The position numbers were made by a program, and so were the translations under genes. The notes under the pieces are model-generated. The model was not told the origin of the DNA, ran no database searches, and saw only the letters and a program-made list of their open reading frames with translations. DNA of 55,505 nucleotides from Verrucomicrobiota bacterium (GTDB lineage Bacteria > Verrucomicrobiota > Kiritimatiellia > RFP12 > UBA1067): positions 1 to 55,505 of the forward strand of contig JAKJGY010000007.1 in assembly GCA_022704145.1 (NCBI GenBank), given 5' to 3'. Positions 43,441 through 53,162 of this stretch are shown here, one piece after another. Numbering within the stretch: position 1 is the stretch's first letter; every line of letters starts with the position of its first letter.

Positions 43441-44250
43441 CTACTTGAAGAGGCTCTTCAGGCTCTTGGCGGCGTCCTTGGCCGCGCCCGCAGCGCCGTC
43501 CGCCGCCCCCTTCAGCGCGTCCGTGGCGCCCTTGGCAGCGTCAGAGGCCGAACCGCCCACGCCCTTCAGCAGCTCGCCCGCCTTATCGGCCACCTGCGTG
43601 ACCGCCTTCGACAGCCCGCCCAGGATACCGTTCATCACCTCCGACAGGGCGTCGGCAAACGATGTCCCGTCGGAGCCCTTGCCGATATCGCGCAGCGTCA
43701 CCGGCGGCAGAGGCAGCGTCACCGGCTTGCCGAATGTGACCGCCGAAGCGTAGGAGACCTTCGCGCCCTTGAGCGTGAACTCCTCGATGATCACCTTCTT
43801 GCCGGGCTTCTTCTCGCCGTCCTTCGCGGCCTTCTCCTCCTCCGCGCTCTTCTTGGTGCTCGCCAGCATGACGTCAAAGTTGGACTTGCCGTCCTTGACT
43901 TCATACGAGATCGCAGGGGAGTCGATCAGGATCTTGCGCACCACGATCGTGTCGCCCATCAGGGAGCCGAGGTTCAGCCCGACCTCGATCTGGTCGACAG
44001 CGAACGCGTCCTTGTCCGAATACCCTTGCGGGTTTCCGACCTTCACCTGAGAGATCGTCAGGGTGCCGGAGAACGGGCTGAGCTTGACGTCGCCCACCGA
44101 GACCGGCACGCCCAACGCCTTTGGCCCGCCCACCGCCGCCGCCTGCTTGACGGCCGGCCCGATCCAGAGCGGCAGCGTCAGCACGACAGCCAACACCACC
44201 ACATGCAGGATCACCACACCTTTGAGAACACGCTTCACCACGCGATTCAT
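43441..44250 (-). CDS. AsmA-like membrane-anchored protein
   Basis: 269 residues: one N-terminal membrane segment (about 8-30), then an AsmA/DUF748-like part (GVPVSVGDVKLSPFSGTLTISQVKVGNPQGY, VRKILIDSPAISYEV) and a final 60-residue stretch of Ala/Gly/Lys/Asp repeats (SDAAKGATDALKGAADGAAGAAKDAA), likely an amphipathic helix. AsmA-like proteins work in the envelope, thought to move lipids between membranes. It is short for the family. Confidence 0.7.
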   Translation of the reverse strand: MNRVVKRVLKGVVILHVVVLAVVLTLPLWIGPAVKQAAAVGGPKALGVPVSVGDVKLSPFSGTLTISQVKVGNPQGYSDKDAFAVDQIEVGLNLGSLMGDTIVVRKILIDSPAISYEVKDGKSNFDVMLASTKKSAEEEKAAKDGEKKPGKKVIIEEFTLKGAKVSYASAVTFGKPVTLPLPPVTLRDIGKGSDGTSFADALSEVMNGILGGLSKAVTQVADKAGELLKGVGGSASDAAKGATDALKGAADGAAGAAKDAAKSLKSLFK

Positions 44251-44327
44251 AACATACCCCCCTCTCGCTGTTTCTCCGGCTCAGGCGGCACGGAGCGCGA
44301 CATGCCGCGCCCCGCCCGTCCGCCCTA

Positions 44328-45794
44328 TTAGACCGTGTACGTCGAGGCGGCCGTATTTCCGCCGCTCTCCGTCCAGATGTGATGGTAGAACTCACCACGC
44401 GGCTTGTCAACGCGCTCATACGTGTGCGCGCCGAAGTAGTCGCGCTGCGCCTGCAGCAGGTTGGCCGGCAGGCGGGCGCTGCGATACGAGTCGAAGTAAT
44501 TCAGCGCCGTGCTCATGGCCGGCACCGGGATCCCCAGCTCGATCGCGGTCTTGATCACCGAACGCCAGGCGTCCTGCGCCTTGGCGACGACCTTCTTGAA
44601 GTAAGGGTCGAGCAGCAGGTTGGCCAGGGCAGGGTTGGCATCGAACGCCTCCTTGATCTTGCCCAGGAACCGCGCACGGATGATACAGCCCTGACGCCAC
44701 ACCAGCGCGATCTCACCGTAGTGCAGGTCCCACTTGTACTCCTTGGCCGCTGCGCGCATGAGCTGGTAACCCTGCGCGTAGGAGCAGATCTTGGAGGCGT
44801 AGACCGCCTGCTCAAGCTGCTTCACAAAGAGCTTCCGGTCGACCTCAACCTTGGCGGCCGGCCCCTTCAGCACCTTCGACGCCGCGACGCGCTCGTCCTT
44901 GATCGCGGAGAGGCAGCGCGCGAACACCGCCTCGGCGATCTGCGGGATGCCGATGCCGAGATCCAGCCCGGCCTGGGACGTCCACTTGCCCGTGCCCTTC
45001 TGTCCGGCGGTGTCGAGGATCAGGTCCACGATCGGCTTGCCGGTCTCCTCATCCGTCTGCGACAGGATATCGGCCGTGATGTCGATCAGATAGCTGTCGA
45101 GGTCGCCCGCGTTCCACTTGGCGAAGACCTTCTGCATCTCCTTCGCGGACATGCCGAGGCCGCGCGACATCAGGTCGTACGCCTCGCAGATGAGCTGCAT
45201 GTCGCCGTATTCGATGCCGTTATGCACCATCTTGACGAAGTGGCCGGCGCCGTCGCTGCCGATCCACGCGCAGCACGGCGTGCCGTCGTCCACCTTGGCC
45301 GCCACGTCCTGGAAGACGTCCTTGACGAAAGGCCAGGCCTTGATTTCGCCGCCGGGCATGATGGCCGGGCCCTTGAGCGCGCCCTCCTCGCCGCCCGACA
45401 CGCCGGTGCCGATAAAGCGCAGGCCCTTCTCAGCCAGATACTTCGTGCGGCGCACCGTGTCCGGATAGTGGCTGTTGCCGCCGTCGATCACGATGTCGCC
45501 CTTCTCCAGCACGGGCAGCAGCGACTCGATGGTCTGGTCCACGGCCTTGCCCGCCTTGACCATCATCATCACGCGGCGCGGCTTCTTCAGGCTCGCGGCC
45601 AGCTCTTGCAGCGTGCGGCAGCCGATGATCTTCTTGCCGGCGCCGCGGCCGTTGACGAACGCGTCAACCTTCTCGACCGTGCGGTTGAAACATGCGACCG
45701 TATACCCCTTGCTCTCGGCGTTGAGGATCAGGTTCTCGCCCATCACCGCCAGACCGATCAGACCGATATCCGCCTTCTTCGCTTTCTTCGCCAT
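44328..45794 (-). CDS. gnd: 6-phosphogluconate dehydrogenase, decarboxylating
   Basis: 488 residues, the normal length for the long form. [15 protein letters not shown] is the N-terminal nucleotide-binding motif; [42 protein letters not shown] and [15 protein letters not shown] are the family signatures with the catalytic Lys and Glu region. It turns 6-phosphogluconate plus NADP into ribulose-5-phosphate. It follows the SDR gene on the same strand by 54 bases, most of them a repeat array. Confidence 0.95.
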   Translation of the reverse strand: MAKKAKKADIGLIGLAVMGENLILNAESKGYTVACFNRTVEKVDAFVNGRGAGKKIIGCRTLQELAASLKKPRRVMMMVKAGKAVDQTIESLLPVLEKGDIVIDGGNSHYPDTVRRTKYLAEKGLRFIGTGVSGGEEGALKGPAIMPGGEIKAWPFVKDVFQDVAAKVDDGTPCCAWIGSDGAGHFVKMVHNGIEYGDMQLICEAYDLMSRGLGMSAKEMQKVFAKWNAGDLDSYLIDITADILSQTDEETGKPIVDLILDTAGQKGTGKWTSQAGLDLGIGIPQIAEAVFARCLSAIKDERVAASKVLKGPAAKVEVDRKLFVKQLEQAVYASKICSYAQGYQLMRAAAKEYKWDLHYGEIALVWRQGCIIRARFLGKIKEAFDANPALANLLLDPYFKKVVAKAQDAWRSVIKTAIELGIPVPAMSTALNYFDSYRSARLPANLLQAQRDYFGAHTYERVDKPRGEFYHHIWTESGGNTAASTYTV

Positions 45795-45807
45795 TGCTGT
45801 CTTCCTT

Positions 45808-45849
45808 TTCCAAGTTTCCAGTTTTCAGTTCCAAGTTCCCAGTTCCCGT
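45808..45849. repeat. Degenerate 7-bp tandem repeat between SDR and gnd genes
   Basis: Six units in exact 7-bp register: TTCCAAG, TTTCCAG, TTTTCAG, TTCCAAG, TTCCCAG, TTCCCGT. It fills the gap between the SDR stop and the ribosome binding site of gnd. Confidence 0.8.
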
Positions 45850-46706
45850 CACACCCCGCTGTACGCCGAGAAGCCGCCGTCGATCGGCACGACCACGCCG
45901 GTCACGAAGCCGGCGGCCTTGTCGGAGACCAGCCACAGCAGAGCGCCGAGCAGGTCGTCCGCCTCGCCGAAGTGCCCCATCGGCGTGTGCGCCAGGATCT
46001 TGGCCGAGCGCGGCGTCGGCGTGCCGTCCGGGTTCTTGAGCAGCGCACGGTTCTGCTCGGTCACGAAAAAGCCCGGGGCGATCGCGTTCACGCGGATCCC
46101 CGACTGGGCCATGTGCACCGCCATCCACTGCGTGAAGTTGCTCACGGCGGCCTTGGCCGCGCTGTACGCCGGGATCTTGGTCAGCGGCTTGAAGGCGTTC
46201 ATCGACGAGATGTTGATGATCACGCCCGAACGGCCGAGGGCCATCTTCTTCGTGAACGCCTGCGAGGGCAGCAGCGTACCGAGGAAGTTCAGGTTGAACA
46301 CGAACTCGATGCCCTTGGGGTCGAGGTCGTAAAAGGTCACGAAATCGCGGTTTTCCTTGAGCAGGTCGTCCGGATTCAGGTACTCCATCGCGGTCGTGCC
46401 CTTGGGGTGGTTGCCGCCCGCGCCGTTGATCAGGATCGAAACCGGCCCGAGGGTCGCTTCGACCTCCGCGTTCGCCGCCTCCAGGCTCGCCTTGTCCAGC
46501 GCGTTGCACGCCACGGCCATCGCCCGTCCGCCTGCGGCCTTGATCTCGTCGGCCACGCGCTGCGCTGACTCCAGCTTCAAATCGGCCACGGCCACCGCCG
46601 CGCCGCACTCGGCCAAGGCCTTGGCCATGGCGCTGCACAGCACGCCGCCGCCGCCCGTGACCACCGCCACCTTGCCGCTCAAATCCACCTTAAACGGAAC
46701 TGCCAT
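45849..46706 (-). CDS. SDR-family oxidoreductase (fructuronate/mannonate reductase-like)
   Basis: 285 residues with the Rossmann motif TGGGGVLCSAMAKAL (about 17-31), NGAGG strand end, and catalytic Ser-Tyr-Lys (NISSMNAF..., AYSAAK). IRVNAIAPGFFVTEQNRALL and WLVSDKAAGFVTGVVVPIDGGFSAYSGV close the fold. The long insert HPKGTTAMEYLNPDDLLKENRDFVTFYDLD is typical of SDR proteins annotated as D-mannonate oxidoreductase or fructuronate reductase. It lies between the LarA-family gene and gnd, which fits sugar-acid use. Confidence 0.85.
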   Translation of the reverse strand: MAVPFKVDLSGKVAVVTGGGGVLCSAMAKALAECGAAVAVADLKLESAQRVADEIKAAGGRAMAVACNALDKASLEAANAEVEATLGPVSILINGAGGNHPKGTTAMEYLNPDDLLKENRDFVTFYDLDPKGIEFVFNLNFLGTLLPSQAFTKKMALGRSGVIINISSMNAFKPLTKIPAYSAAKAAVSNFTQWMAVHMAQSGIRVNAIAPGFFVTEQNRALLKNPDGTPTPRSAKILAHTPMGHFGEADDLLGALLWLVSDKAAGFVTGVVVPIDGGFSAYSGV

Positions 46707-46734
46707 GTCTACTCTCCTTGTTTTGACTGTTCGG

Positions 46735-46820
46735 TTGGAATGCTGGAAGGTTGGAATATTGGGCTGGAAATCGCTTTTCGTCCCCCATCATTCCACTCTT
46801 CCATCGCTCCATTATTCCAT
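46735..46820. repeat. Degenerate 8-bp periodic repeat in inverted arrangement
   Basis: On the left, TGGAA recurs at 46736, 46744, 46752 and 46765. On the right, TCCA recurs every 8 bases (46792, 46800, 46808, 46816). The two sides are inverted, so a hairpin can form. The repeat reaches into the 3' end of the larA-family gene, giving its last residues and stop. Confidence 0.75.
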
Positions 46821-48089
46821 GAACCTCTCCCGCACCGACCACAGGCCGAGAGCGGGGTTGCTGATGTAGAAAAACTCCTCGCCGTCGGGCAGCACGTTGA
46901 CGCCGTCCCTGAGCGTCGCCGGATTATAGCGCGCCAGCGCCTCCTTGACGTCCGCGTACTTGAAGCCGGCGCCCTCGACCTCGGCGCGCGTCAGGTGACC
47001 CGGCGCGTAGGTGATGCCGAAGCGCCCCTCCGACGAGCCGTGGATCAGGTGCGCGGCCGCGCCGAGGTTGGCCTGCAGGTCGGCGTTGGCGTTGACCGCC
47101 GCGAGCGTGCGGTCGGTGCCGAAATAACCGTATTTCCGGATCAGGGCGTCGATCTGCGCATCCTCGCCGAACTCCTTCACGCCCGGCGCGAGGATCAGCA
47201 GCTCGCCGCCGTCGGCCATCGCCATGCGCGTGCGGTAGACCGCCTTGTTGCCGAGCCACGTGCTCTTAAACTCCGAGGGGTCCAGATAGACGACGCACTT
47301 CTTGAAGGGCTTCGGAACCATCTCGAAGTTGACCTCGAGCGAGAGCGCCGCCGCCCGGTTAAAGACCTCGATGTCCGCTCCGACGTACAGGCCGCGCACC
47401 GCAAGGCCCCCGGTCTGGGCACGCCCGACGACCGTCTGCACGTAGACCAGCTCAGGCAGCAGGTGTCCGAAATGGTCGGAGCCGTAGTTGAACAGCTTGC
47501 GCACCGGCGTGTCGGCGCGCCCCATGATGCGCTCCATACCGTACACCGCGCCGACGAAATGGCTGCGGTTGATCGCCACCGAGCCGCCCGTGCCGACGAA
47601 CACGTTCTTGTTGTAGTTGGCCATGCCGATCACCTCGTGGGGCACGACCTGCCCCAGCGAGAGGATCAGGTCGAAGCCGCCCTCGACCAGCAGCCTGTTC
47701 ACCTGCACCGGCCACTCGAAGTCCAGCTTGCCTTCGGTGATCTCGCGCACATATTCCGGCGGCACGGTGCCCAGCGTCACCACGTCGTTACGCCAGTCAT
47801 GCGGCTTGAAGAGCGCGGGCGGCATGTCGCCGAACATCTCCCGGATCTGGCTCTCCGTCATCGGCGAGTGCGTCCCGAGCGCGGGCAGCACCGCCGCCAG
47901 CCGGTCGCCGTAGTACTCCCAGACATATTGCGTCAACAGGCCGGCCTGCGAGTGGAACCGCGTGAAATCAGGGGGCAGGGCGAGCACCCGCTGACGCGGC
48001 CCCAGCCTGTCCAAAGCCTCAAACAAACCCTTCTTCAACTGGGCGGCGTCGAGCACGTCCGACACCGCGCCACGTCCGTAAAGCAACAT
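46812..48089 (-). CDS. LarA/DUF2088-family protein (lactate racemase-like)
   Basis: 425 residues from the ATG at 48089 (GGAAGGAA upstream); an in-frame extension to 48200 is unlikely. Family features: ALPPDFTRFHSQAGLLTQ, the histidine-rich LGTHSPMTESQIREMFG, and LSLGQVVPHEVIGMANYNKNVFVGTGG, where the nickel-pincer cofactor and catalytic His lie in LarA. The family includes racemases and epimerases of several 2-hydroxy acids. Given the SDR and gnd neighbours, a sugar acid is a likely substrate, which is inference. Confidence 0.85.
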   Translation of the reverse strand: MLLYGRGAVSDVLDAAQLKKGLFEALDRLGPRQRVLALPPDFTRFHSQAGLLTQYVWEYYGDRLAAVLPALGTHSPMTESQIREMFGDMPPALFKPHDWRNDVVTLGTVPPEYVREITEGKLDFEWPVQVNRLLVEGGFDLILSLGQVVPHEVIGMANYNKNVFVGTGGSVAINRSHFVGAVYGMERIMGRADTPVRKLFNYGSDHFGHLLPELVYVQTVVGRAQTGGLAVRGLYVGADIEVFNRAAALSLEVNFEMVPKPFKKCVVYLDPSEFKSTWLGNKAVYRTRMAMADGGELLILAPGVKEFGEDAQIDALIRKYGYFGTDRTLAAVNANADLQANLGAAAHLIHGSSEGRFGITYAPGHLTRAEVEGAGFKYADVKEALARYNPATLRDGVNVLPDGEEFFYISNPALGLWSVRERFME

Positions 48090-48241
48090 GCGCTCGTTCC
48101 TTCCTTTGGGAGAACCATATGATGACACAAAGTTCCGCGCCAAAGCAAGCGCGTCCGCACACTCCGTTTGCGCCTCGCCCCCCATTTTCGCCGTTCCCAC
48201 GCGCCCTGCCGCGTGCTAGACTGAAGATAAAGGAGCCCGCC

Positions 48242-49591
48242 ATGAACCTGACCCGACGCACCTTCTCACGCACCTCGCTCGCCGCCCTCCTCGCCGCCCA
48301 GAACGCCCCGTTCGTCGCCCGGGCGCAGGAGGCCCGCACCTTCCGTGTCGCGCTGATCGGCTCGGGCTGGTGGGGCATGAACATCCTGAACGCCGCGCTC
48401 GACGGCGGCGCGTGCGAGGCGACCGCCCTGTGCGATGTCGATGAGCGTATGCTCTCCAAGGCCGTGGCGTCGCTCGAGAAGCGGGGCGCCCCCAAGCCCA
48501 AGCTCTACAAGGACTATCGGGAGTGCCTCGCCGCCGTGAAGCCTGATATCGCCATCGTCGCCACACCGGACCACTGGCACGCGCTGGCCATGATCGAGGC
48601 CTGCCGTCAGGGCGCGCACGTCTACGTCGAGAAACCCGTCAGCCATACGATCCTCGAAGGACGGGCCATGCTCAGCGCCGCCGCGCGTTACGGCCGGGTC
48701 GTCCAGGTCGGCACGCACCGCCGCGCCTCGCCGCACAACCGCAGCGCGCGCGAGTTCGTGCAGGCCGGCAAGCTCGGCCGCCTCGGCCTGATCAAGTGCT
48801 TTGTGACCTACGGCGGCGGGCCGGAGAAGCCCAAGCGTAACATCGAGCCGCCCAAGGGCCTAGACTGGGATTTCTGGTGCGGCCCGGCGCCCCTGCGCCC
48901 GTTCTGCGGCGACCTCGACAACGCCTGGGGCGGCGGCATTCACCCGCGCGGTTTCCGCATGTTCATGGACTACGCCAACGGCCAGCTCGGCGACTGGGGC
49001 ATCCACTGGGTCGACCAGGCGCTCTGGATCACCGGACGCGAGGCGCCCGTCGCCTGCCACTCCGTCGGCGGGCGCCCGGTCAGCGGCCCTCCGGTCCTGA
49101 CCGCCGAGGAGCAGACCTCCGACGCGCCGGACCACCAGCTCGCGACCTGGACCTTCGCTGACGGCTTCAATATGACCTGGGAGCACCGCCGCTTCGCTGG
49201 CAACCCGCACGAGAAGGGCGAGAACGTCGGCGTGCATTTCTACGGCGAGCGCGGCGTGCTGCACCTCGGCTGGCAGAAAGGCTGGACCTTCTACCCCGCC
49301 AACCCGAAGGAGCCGGTCGTGCAGGAGGACGCCCAGCTCGGGCAGCCCGACGGCCAGAATATCCGCGAACTCTTCGCGGACTTCCTCGACGCGATCCGCA
49401 CCGGGCGCCAGCCGCTCAGCGACCTCGCCGGCGCGCACCGCGCCACCACCCTGTGCCTGCTCGGCAACCTCTCGCTGCGCCTCGGACGCAGCGTCCGCTG
49501 GGACGAGGCCAAGGAGTCGACCGGCGACGCCGAGGCCGACCGCCTGCTGCGGCGCGACTACCGCGGGCCGTGGGTCTACCCCACCGCCTGA
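48242..49591 (+). CDS. Tat-exported Gfo/Idh/MocA-family oxidoreductase
   Basis: 449 residues from the ATG at 48242 with AGGAG upstream. The N-terminus MNLTRRTFSRTSLAALLAA carries a twin-arginine motif (RRTF), so it should be exported folded. The Rossmann motif is ALIGSGWWGMNIL, and VYVEKPVSH is the EKP cofactor-linked motif of the family. The C-terminal beta-sheet domain holds WGIHWVDQALWI and TWTFADGFNMTWEH. By family it oxidises or epimerises sugars with a bound NAD(P), possibly as a periplasmic glycosidase of the retaining redox type. Confidence 0.9.
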   Translation: MNLTRRTFSRTSLAALLAAQNAPFVARAQEARTFRVALIGSGWWGMNILNAALDGGACEATALCDVDERMLSKAVASLEKRGAPKPKLYKDYRECLAAVKPDIAIVATPDHWHALAMIEACRQGAHVYVEKPVSHTILEGRAMLSAAARYGRVVQVGTHRRASPHNRSAREFVQAGKLGRLGLIKCFVTYGGGPEKPKRNIEPPKGLDWDFWCGPAPLRPFCGDLDNAWGGGIHPRGFRMFMDYANGQLGDWGIHWVDQALWITGREAPVACHSVGGRPVSGPPVLTAEEQTSDAPDHQLATWTFADGFNMTWEHRRFAGNPHEKGENVGVHFYGERGVLHLGWQKGWTFYPANPKEPVVQEDAQLGQPDGQNIRELFADFLDAIRTGRQPLSDLAGAHRATTLCLLGNLSLRLGRSVRWDEAKESTGDAEADRLLRRDYRGPWVYPTA

Positions 49592-49611
49592 CAGGTCGCG
49601 CCCCACTGCGC

Positions 49612-49650
49612 AAAAAAGCAGCGGGACGCGGGCCTGGCCCGCGTCCCGCT
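49612..49650 (-). terminator. Strong Rho-independent terminator
   Basis: A near-perfect stem: AGCGGGACGCGGGCC (49620-49634), one base, then GGCCCGCGTCCCGCT (49636-49650), 15-bp arms. Read on the minus strand it is followed by GCTTTTTTGC (T-tract 49612-49617), so it ends the isomerase gene at 49679. The gene at 48242 also ends just before it. Confidence 0.85.
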
Positions 49651-49678
49651 CCGTAATCTCCGCTCCAGTCGGCCGCCC

Positions 49679-50671
49679 TTAACGGTCGAACTGCGCGTCA
49701 AACGCGATCGCGCTCGGCGTGAAGTCCACGCCACGCACGAACTCGCACGCCTCCCGCGCCCCGTGGCAGCGGTCCATGCGCGAATCCTCCCACTCCACCG
49801 AGAGCGGGCCCTGATACTTGACGTCATTGAGCGCGACGATGATCTCCTCGAAGTTGATATCGCCGTGACCCAGCGAGCGGAAGTCCCAGTAACGCCGCGG
49901 GTCAGCGAACTCGGTGTGGCCGCCGAACACGCCGACCGTGCCGTCGCCGTGACCCCACCAAGCGTCCTTCATGTGCACGTGGAAGATCCGGTCCGCGAAG
50001 GTGCGGATGAACTTCACATAGTCCACACCCTGATAGCCGAGGTGCGAGGGGTCGAAGTTGAAGCCGAATGCCGGATGGCCGTCCAGCGCCTCAATCGCGC
50101 GCTGCGCCGACGCGATGTCGAACGCGATCTCCGTGGGATGGACCTCCAGCGCGAAGCGCACGCCGTTCTCCGCGTACACGTCGAGGATCGGCTTCCAGGT
50201 CTTCGCGAACTCCTTATAGCCGTTCGCGATCTGCCCCGGCGTGCAGGGCGGGAAGGAGTAGAGCAGATGCCAGATCGGCGAGCCGGTGAACCCGTTCACG
50301 ACCTTGATGCCGAGGTTCTTGGCAGCCTTGGCCGCCTTCTTCTGCATCTCGACCGCCCACTTCCTGACGGCCTTGGGGTCACCCTTGAGCGCGGGCGGCG
50401 CGAAGATGTAGTGGCGGTCGTCGATGTTGTCGCACACGAGCTGGCCGGACAGGTGGTTGGAGATCGCCCAGCAGCCGAGGCCGTTCGCCTCAAGCACCGC
50501 CCGCTTGTCGTCACAGTAAGCCTTGCTCTTGGACGCCTTGTCCAGCTCGATGTGGTCGCCCCAGCAGCACAGCTCGAGCCCGTCATAGCCGAACCCCTTA
50601 GCCATCTCGCACATCTTCGCGAAAGGCAGATCCGCCCATTGCCCGGTAAATAACGTCACGTTCCTCGCCAT
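49679..50671 (-). CDS. Sugar phosphate isomerase/epimerase (xylose isomerase-like TIM barrel)
   Basis: 330 residues. AP-endonuclease-2/xylose-isomerase-like fold: [36 protein letters not shown] (Glu metal ligand), [16 protein letters not shown] (Asp-His), [16 protein letters not shown] and [11 protein letters not shown], ending [11 protein letters not shown] (Glu). All metal ligands of the family are seen. It faces the Gfo/Idh/MocA gene tail to tail, a common pairing in sugar and inositol breakdown in this kind of organism. The substrate is unknown. Confidence 0.9.
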   Translation of the reverse strand: MARNVTLFTGQWADLPFAKMCEMAKGFGYDGLELCCWGDHIELDKASKSKAYCDDKRAVLEANGLGCWAISNHLSGQLVCDNIDDRHYIFAPPALKGDPKAVRKWAVEMQKKAAKAAKNLGIKVVNGFTGSPIWHLLYSFPPCTPGQIANGYKEFAKTWKPILDVYAENGVRFALEVHPTEIAFDIASAQRAIEALDGHPAFGFNFDPSHLGYQGVDYVKFIRTFADRIFHVHMKDAWWGHGDGTVGVFGGHTEFADPRRYWDFRSLGHGDINFEEIIVALNDVKYQGPLSVEWEDSRMDRCHGAREACEFVRGVDFTPSAIAFDAQFDR

Positions 50672-50904
50672 AACTCCTCCTCACTTAGCGTGTTGTCGCG
50701 GGACAGGCCCACCACGCCGGGCCTCGCCCCTCAACCGTACGATGAGGCACACCATAGAACAGACGCCGCCGCAATTCAACCAAAATGTCATCGGACTGCG
50801 CCCCACGGGCGCAGCGCCCTGCCCGCCAAGCTTGATCCGTTGGCCCATATCTGGCATAGTGTGAAACACCTTAAATGACGGATTTGTTCAATAAGGAGGT
50901 ATTT

Positions 50905-53148
50905 ATGACAGGGTCTCGCGCCTGGCTCACCGCCCTCACCCTCGGCCTCGCCTGGTCCGCACACGCCGGCACACGTATCCCGCTGGGCGATACCGCGGCC
51001 TCCGCCTCGACCACCTATCCCAACCGCGACCCGAAGTACGCGGTCAACGGCGCCGGGCTGAGCGGCGACCAGCACTCGAACGCGGGCGACTACGCCACCT
51101 GGATGACCCAGTCCAGCGGGGCGATCTCGGGCGCCTGGTTCCGCGTCGACCTCGGACAGGTCTATCCGCTCGACTCGTTCAAGCTCTGGAACTTCAACTT
51201 CTGGCACGCCACCGTCGCGACCACCAACCGCGGCATCCAGCGCGCCGAGGTCTACCTGTCGAGCGCCTCCTCCAACCCCGGCTCTGATTTCTCCAACACC
51301 GCCGTCTGGACCCGCGTCCTGCCGTCCGTCACCTTCGCCAAGGCGCCGGGCCAGTCGACCTACACCGGCGAGCCGCATGTCAGCCTCGCCGGCCACTCGG
51401 GCCGCTGGCTGGCCCTGCGCGTCCTCGCCAACTTCGGGGGTTCAGGCGCAGACACCGTCGGCCTCAGCGAGCTGCAGGTCTTCGCGAACAGCACGCCCAT
51501 CGTCAACGCCCTCTCCGCGTCTGTCACCAGCGAGACCCAGGCCGTCCTCGCCGGTGCGCTCGCCTACACCGGCGGGGCCGACACCCACGTCTACGCCCAC
51601 TGGGGCACGACCGACGGCGGCACCGTCTCCTCGGCCTGGAGCCAGGTCTCCGCCTTAGGCGTGACCCCCCTCGGCGACATCAGCGCCCCAGTCTCGGTCG
51701 CCCCTGAAACCGCCTATACCTTCCGCTTCCGCGCCATCAACAGCGACGGGACAAGCTGGTCCCAGCCTCTCACTTTCATCACCGCGCCGGTCACGGTCGA
51801 GATGCCCGCCACCGTACTGGAAGGCGCGGGCACGCTCACCGTCACCCTGCGCCGGCCGCAGGCCCTCACCAACAGCGCCCTCACCGTCCGCTACACCACC
51901 GGAGGCACCGCCCTCCCCGGCACCCATTACGCGCCGCTCTCCGGCGTCGCCACCTTTCCCGCCGGAGCCGAAACCGTCCCGCTCGCCGTCACCCTGCTCG
52001 ACAATGTCAGCCGCGAGGAGGACGAGCGCACGCTCACGGTCAGCCTGACCTCCGACGCCTGCCTCGTCACAGAGCAGAGCGCCGCGACCACCACGATCCT
52101 CGATGACGACACCCTACTGGACACGACCCGCTGGAACCGCCACATGACGGTCACCCTCGGCGGCTATACCGGCGCGTCCGCCCTCACCCAGTTCCCAGTG
52201 GCCCTGCGCCTCAGCGAACAGCTCCCCGGCTTCCGCTACGCGGATTTCAGCTCGCCCGCGGACGGCGCCGACCTGCGCGTCACCGACACCGCGACAGGCC
52301 AGACCCTCGCTCACGAGATCGAACTCTGGAACCCGTCGGGAACCTCCGTGGTCTGGGTGTCGGTGGCCACGCTCTCCGGAACAGCCACCGAGCTGACCCT
52401 GCACTGGAAGAACCCCGCCGCCAGCATGCCCGGCTACACCACGAGCGGCAGCGCCTGGGACTACGGGTTCAGCGGCGTCTGGCACCTGGACGCCACCGCC
52501 GCCGCTGACAGCACCCGCGAGGGCAACCACGGCACCGCGTACGGCAACGTGACCGCTATGCCCGGCCTCCTCGGCCAGGCCCTGGCCTTCAACGGCAGCA
52601 ACTATGTGCAGGTGCCCCACCACACCTCGCTCGGCGCCGACGTCGCCACCAACCTCACACTCTCGACCTGGTTCCGGCCCTCAGTCACCCTCCAGCGCAC
52701 CAACGACACCATCCGGCTGATCGAAAAGGGCGACGGCTATTTCTTCATCCAGGGGTACAGCAGCCAAGGCGGCCTGGTCTTCCTCTTCAAGCAGAACGAC
52801 ACCAACCTCACCTCGATCGGCAACGGCGCGGACATCCCCTCCAACGAATGGCACCACGCCTGCGCCACGTATAACGGCGCCACGATGCGCCTGTTCCTCG
52901 ATGGGACGCAGGTCGCCTCCACCAGCCGCACCGGCCCGATCGACGACGACCAGCTTCCCTTGCGTATCGGCTCGGACGACAGCGGCAAGTACTTCAAAGG
53001 CCTCCTGGACGAGACGCGCATCGAACGCACCGCACGCAGCGCCGACTGGGTCAAGGCCTGTTACGACAGTCAGACGGACGGCTCGACATTCGCAACCTAC
53101 GGGGCCGTCTACCGGACGCTCCGAGGGTCGCTGATCGCCATCTTCTGA
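50905..53148 (+). CDS. Secreted F5/8-type C, Calx-beta-like, DUF2341 and LamG multidomain protein
   Basis: 747 residues from the ATG at 50905 with AAGGAGG 7 bases upstream. Signal peptide ends near WSAHAG. Order: discoidin/F5-8-type C domain (about 22-195: NAVNGAG-like AVNGAGLSGDQHSN, WFRVDLGQVYPLDSFKLWN); a fibronectin-like part; a Calx-beta-like region (VEMPATVLEGAGTLTVTLRR); DUF2341 (RWNRHMTVTLGGYTGASALTQFPVALRL); and LamG (SGVWHLDATAAADSTREGNH, WHHACATYNGATMRLFLDG). The protein ends RGSLIAIF, a tail shared with two other secreted proteins here. Likely carbohydrate binding at the surface. A -35 (TTGATC) and -10 (CATAGT) spaced 17 bases lie upstream near 50830-50860. Confidence 0.88.
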   Translation: MTGSRAWLTALTLGLAWSAHAGTRIPLGDTAASASTTYPNRDPKYAVNGAGLSGDQHSNAGDYATWMTQSSGAISGAWFRVDLGQVYPLDSFKLWNFNFWHATVATTNRGIQRAEVYLSSASSNPGSDFSNTAVWTRVLPSVTFAKAPGQSTYTGEPHVSLAGHSGRWLALRVLANFGGSGADTVGLSELQVFANSTPIVNALSASVTSETQAVLAGALAYTGGADTHVYAHWGTTDGGTVSSAWSQVSALGVTPLGDISAPVSVAPETAYTFRFRAINSDGTSWSQPLTFITAPVTVEMPATVLEGAGTLTVTLRRPQALTNSALTVRYTTGGTALPGTHYAPLSGVATFPAGAETVPLAVTLLDNVSREEDERTLTVSLTSDACLVTEQSAATTTILDDDTLLDTTRWNRHMTVTLGGYTGASALTQFPVALRLSEQLPGFRYADFSSPADGADLRVTDTATGQTLAHEIELWNPSGTSVVWVSVATLSGTATELTLHWKNPAASMPGYTTSGSAWDYGFSGVWHLDATAAADSTREGNHGTAYGNVTAMPGLLGQALAFNGSNYVQVPHHTSLGADVATNLTLSTWFRPSVTLQRTNDTIRLIEKGDGYFFIQGYSSQGGLVFLFKQNDTNLTSIGNGADIPSNEWHHACATYNGATMRLFLDGTQVASTSRTGPIDDDQLPLRIGSDDSGKYFKGLLDETRIERTARSADWVKACYDSQTDGSTFATYGAVYRTLRGSLIAIF

Positions 53149-53162
53149 GGCCCGCCGCCCGC

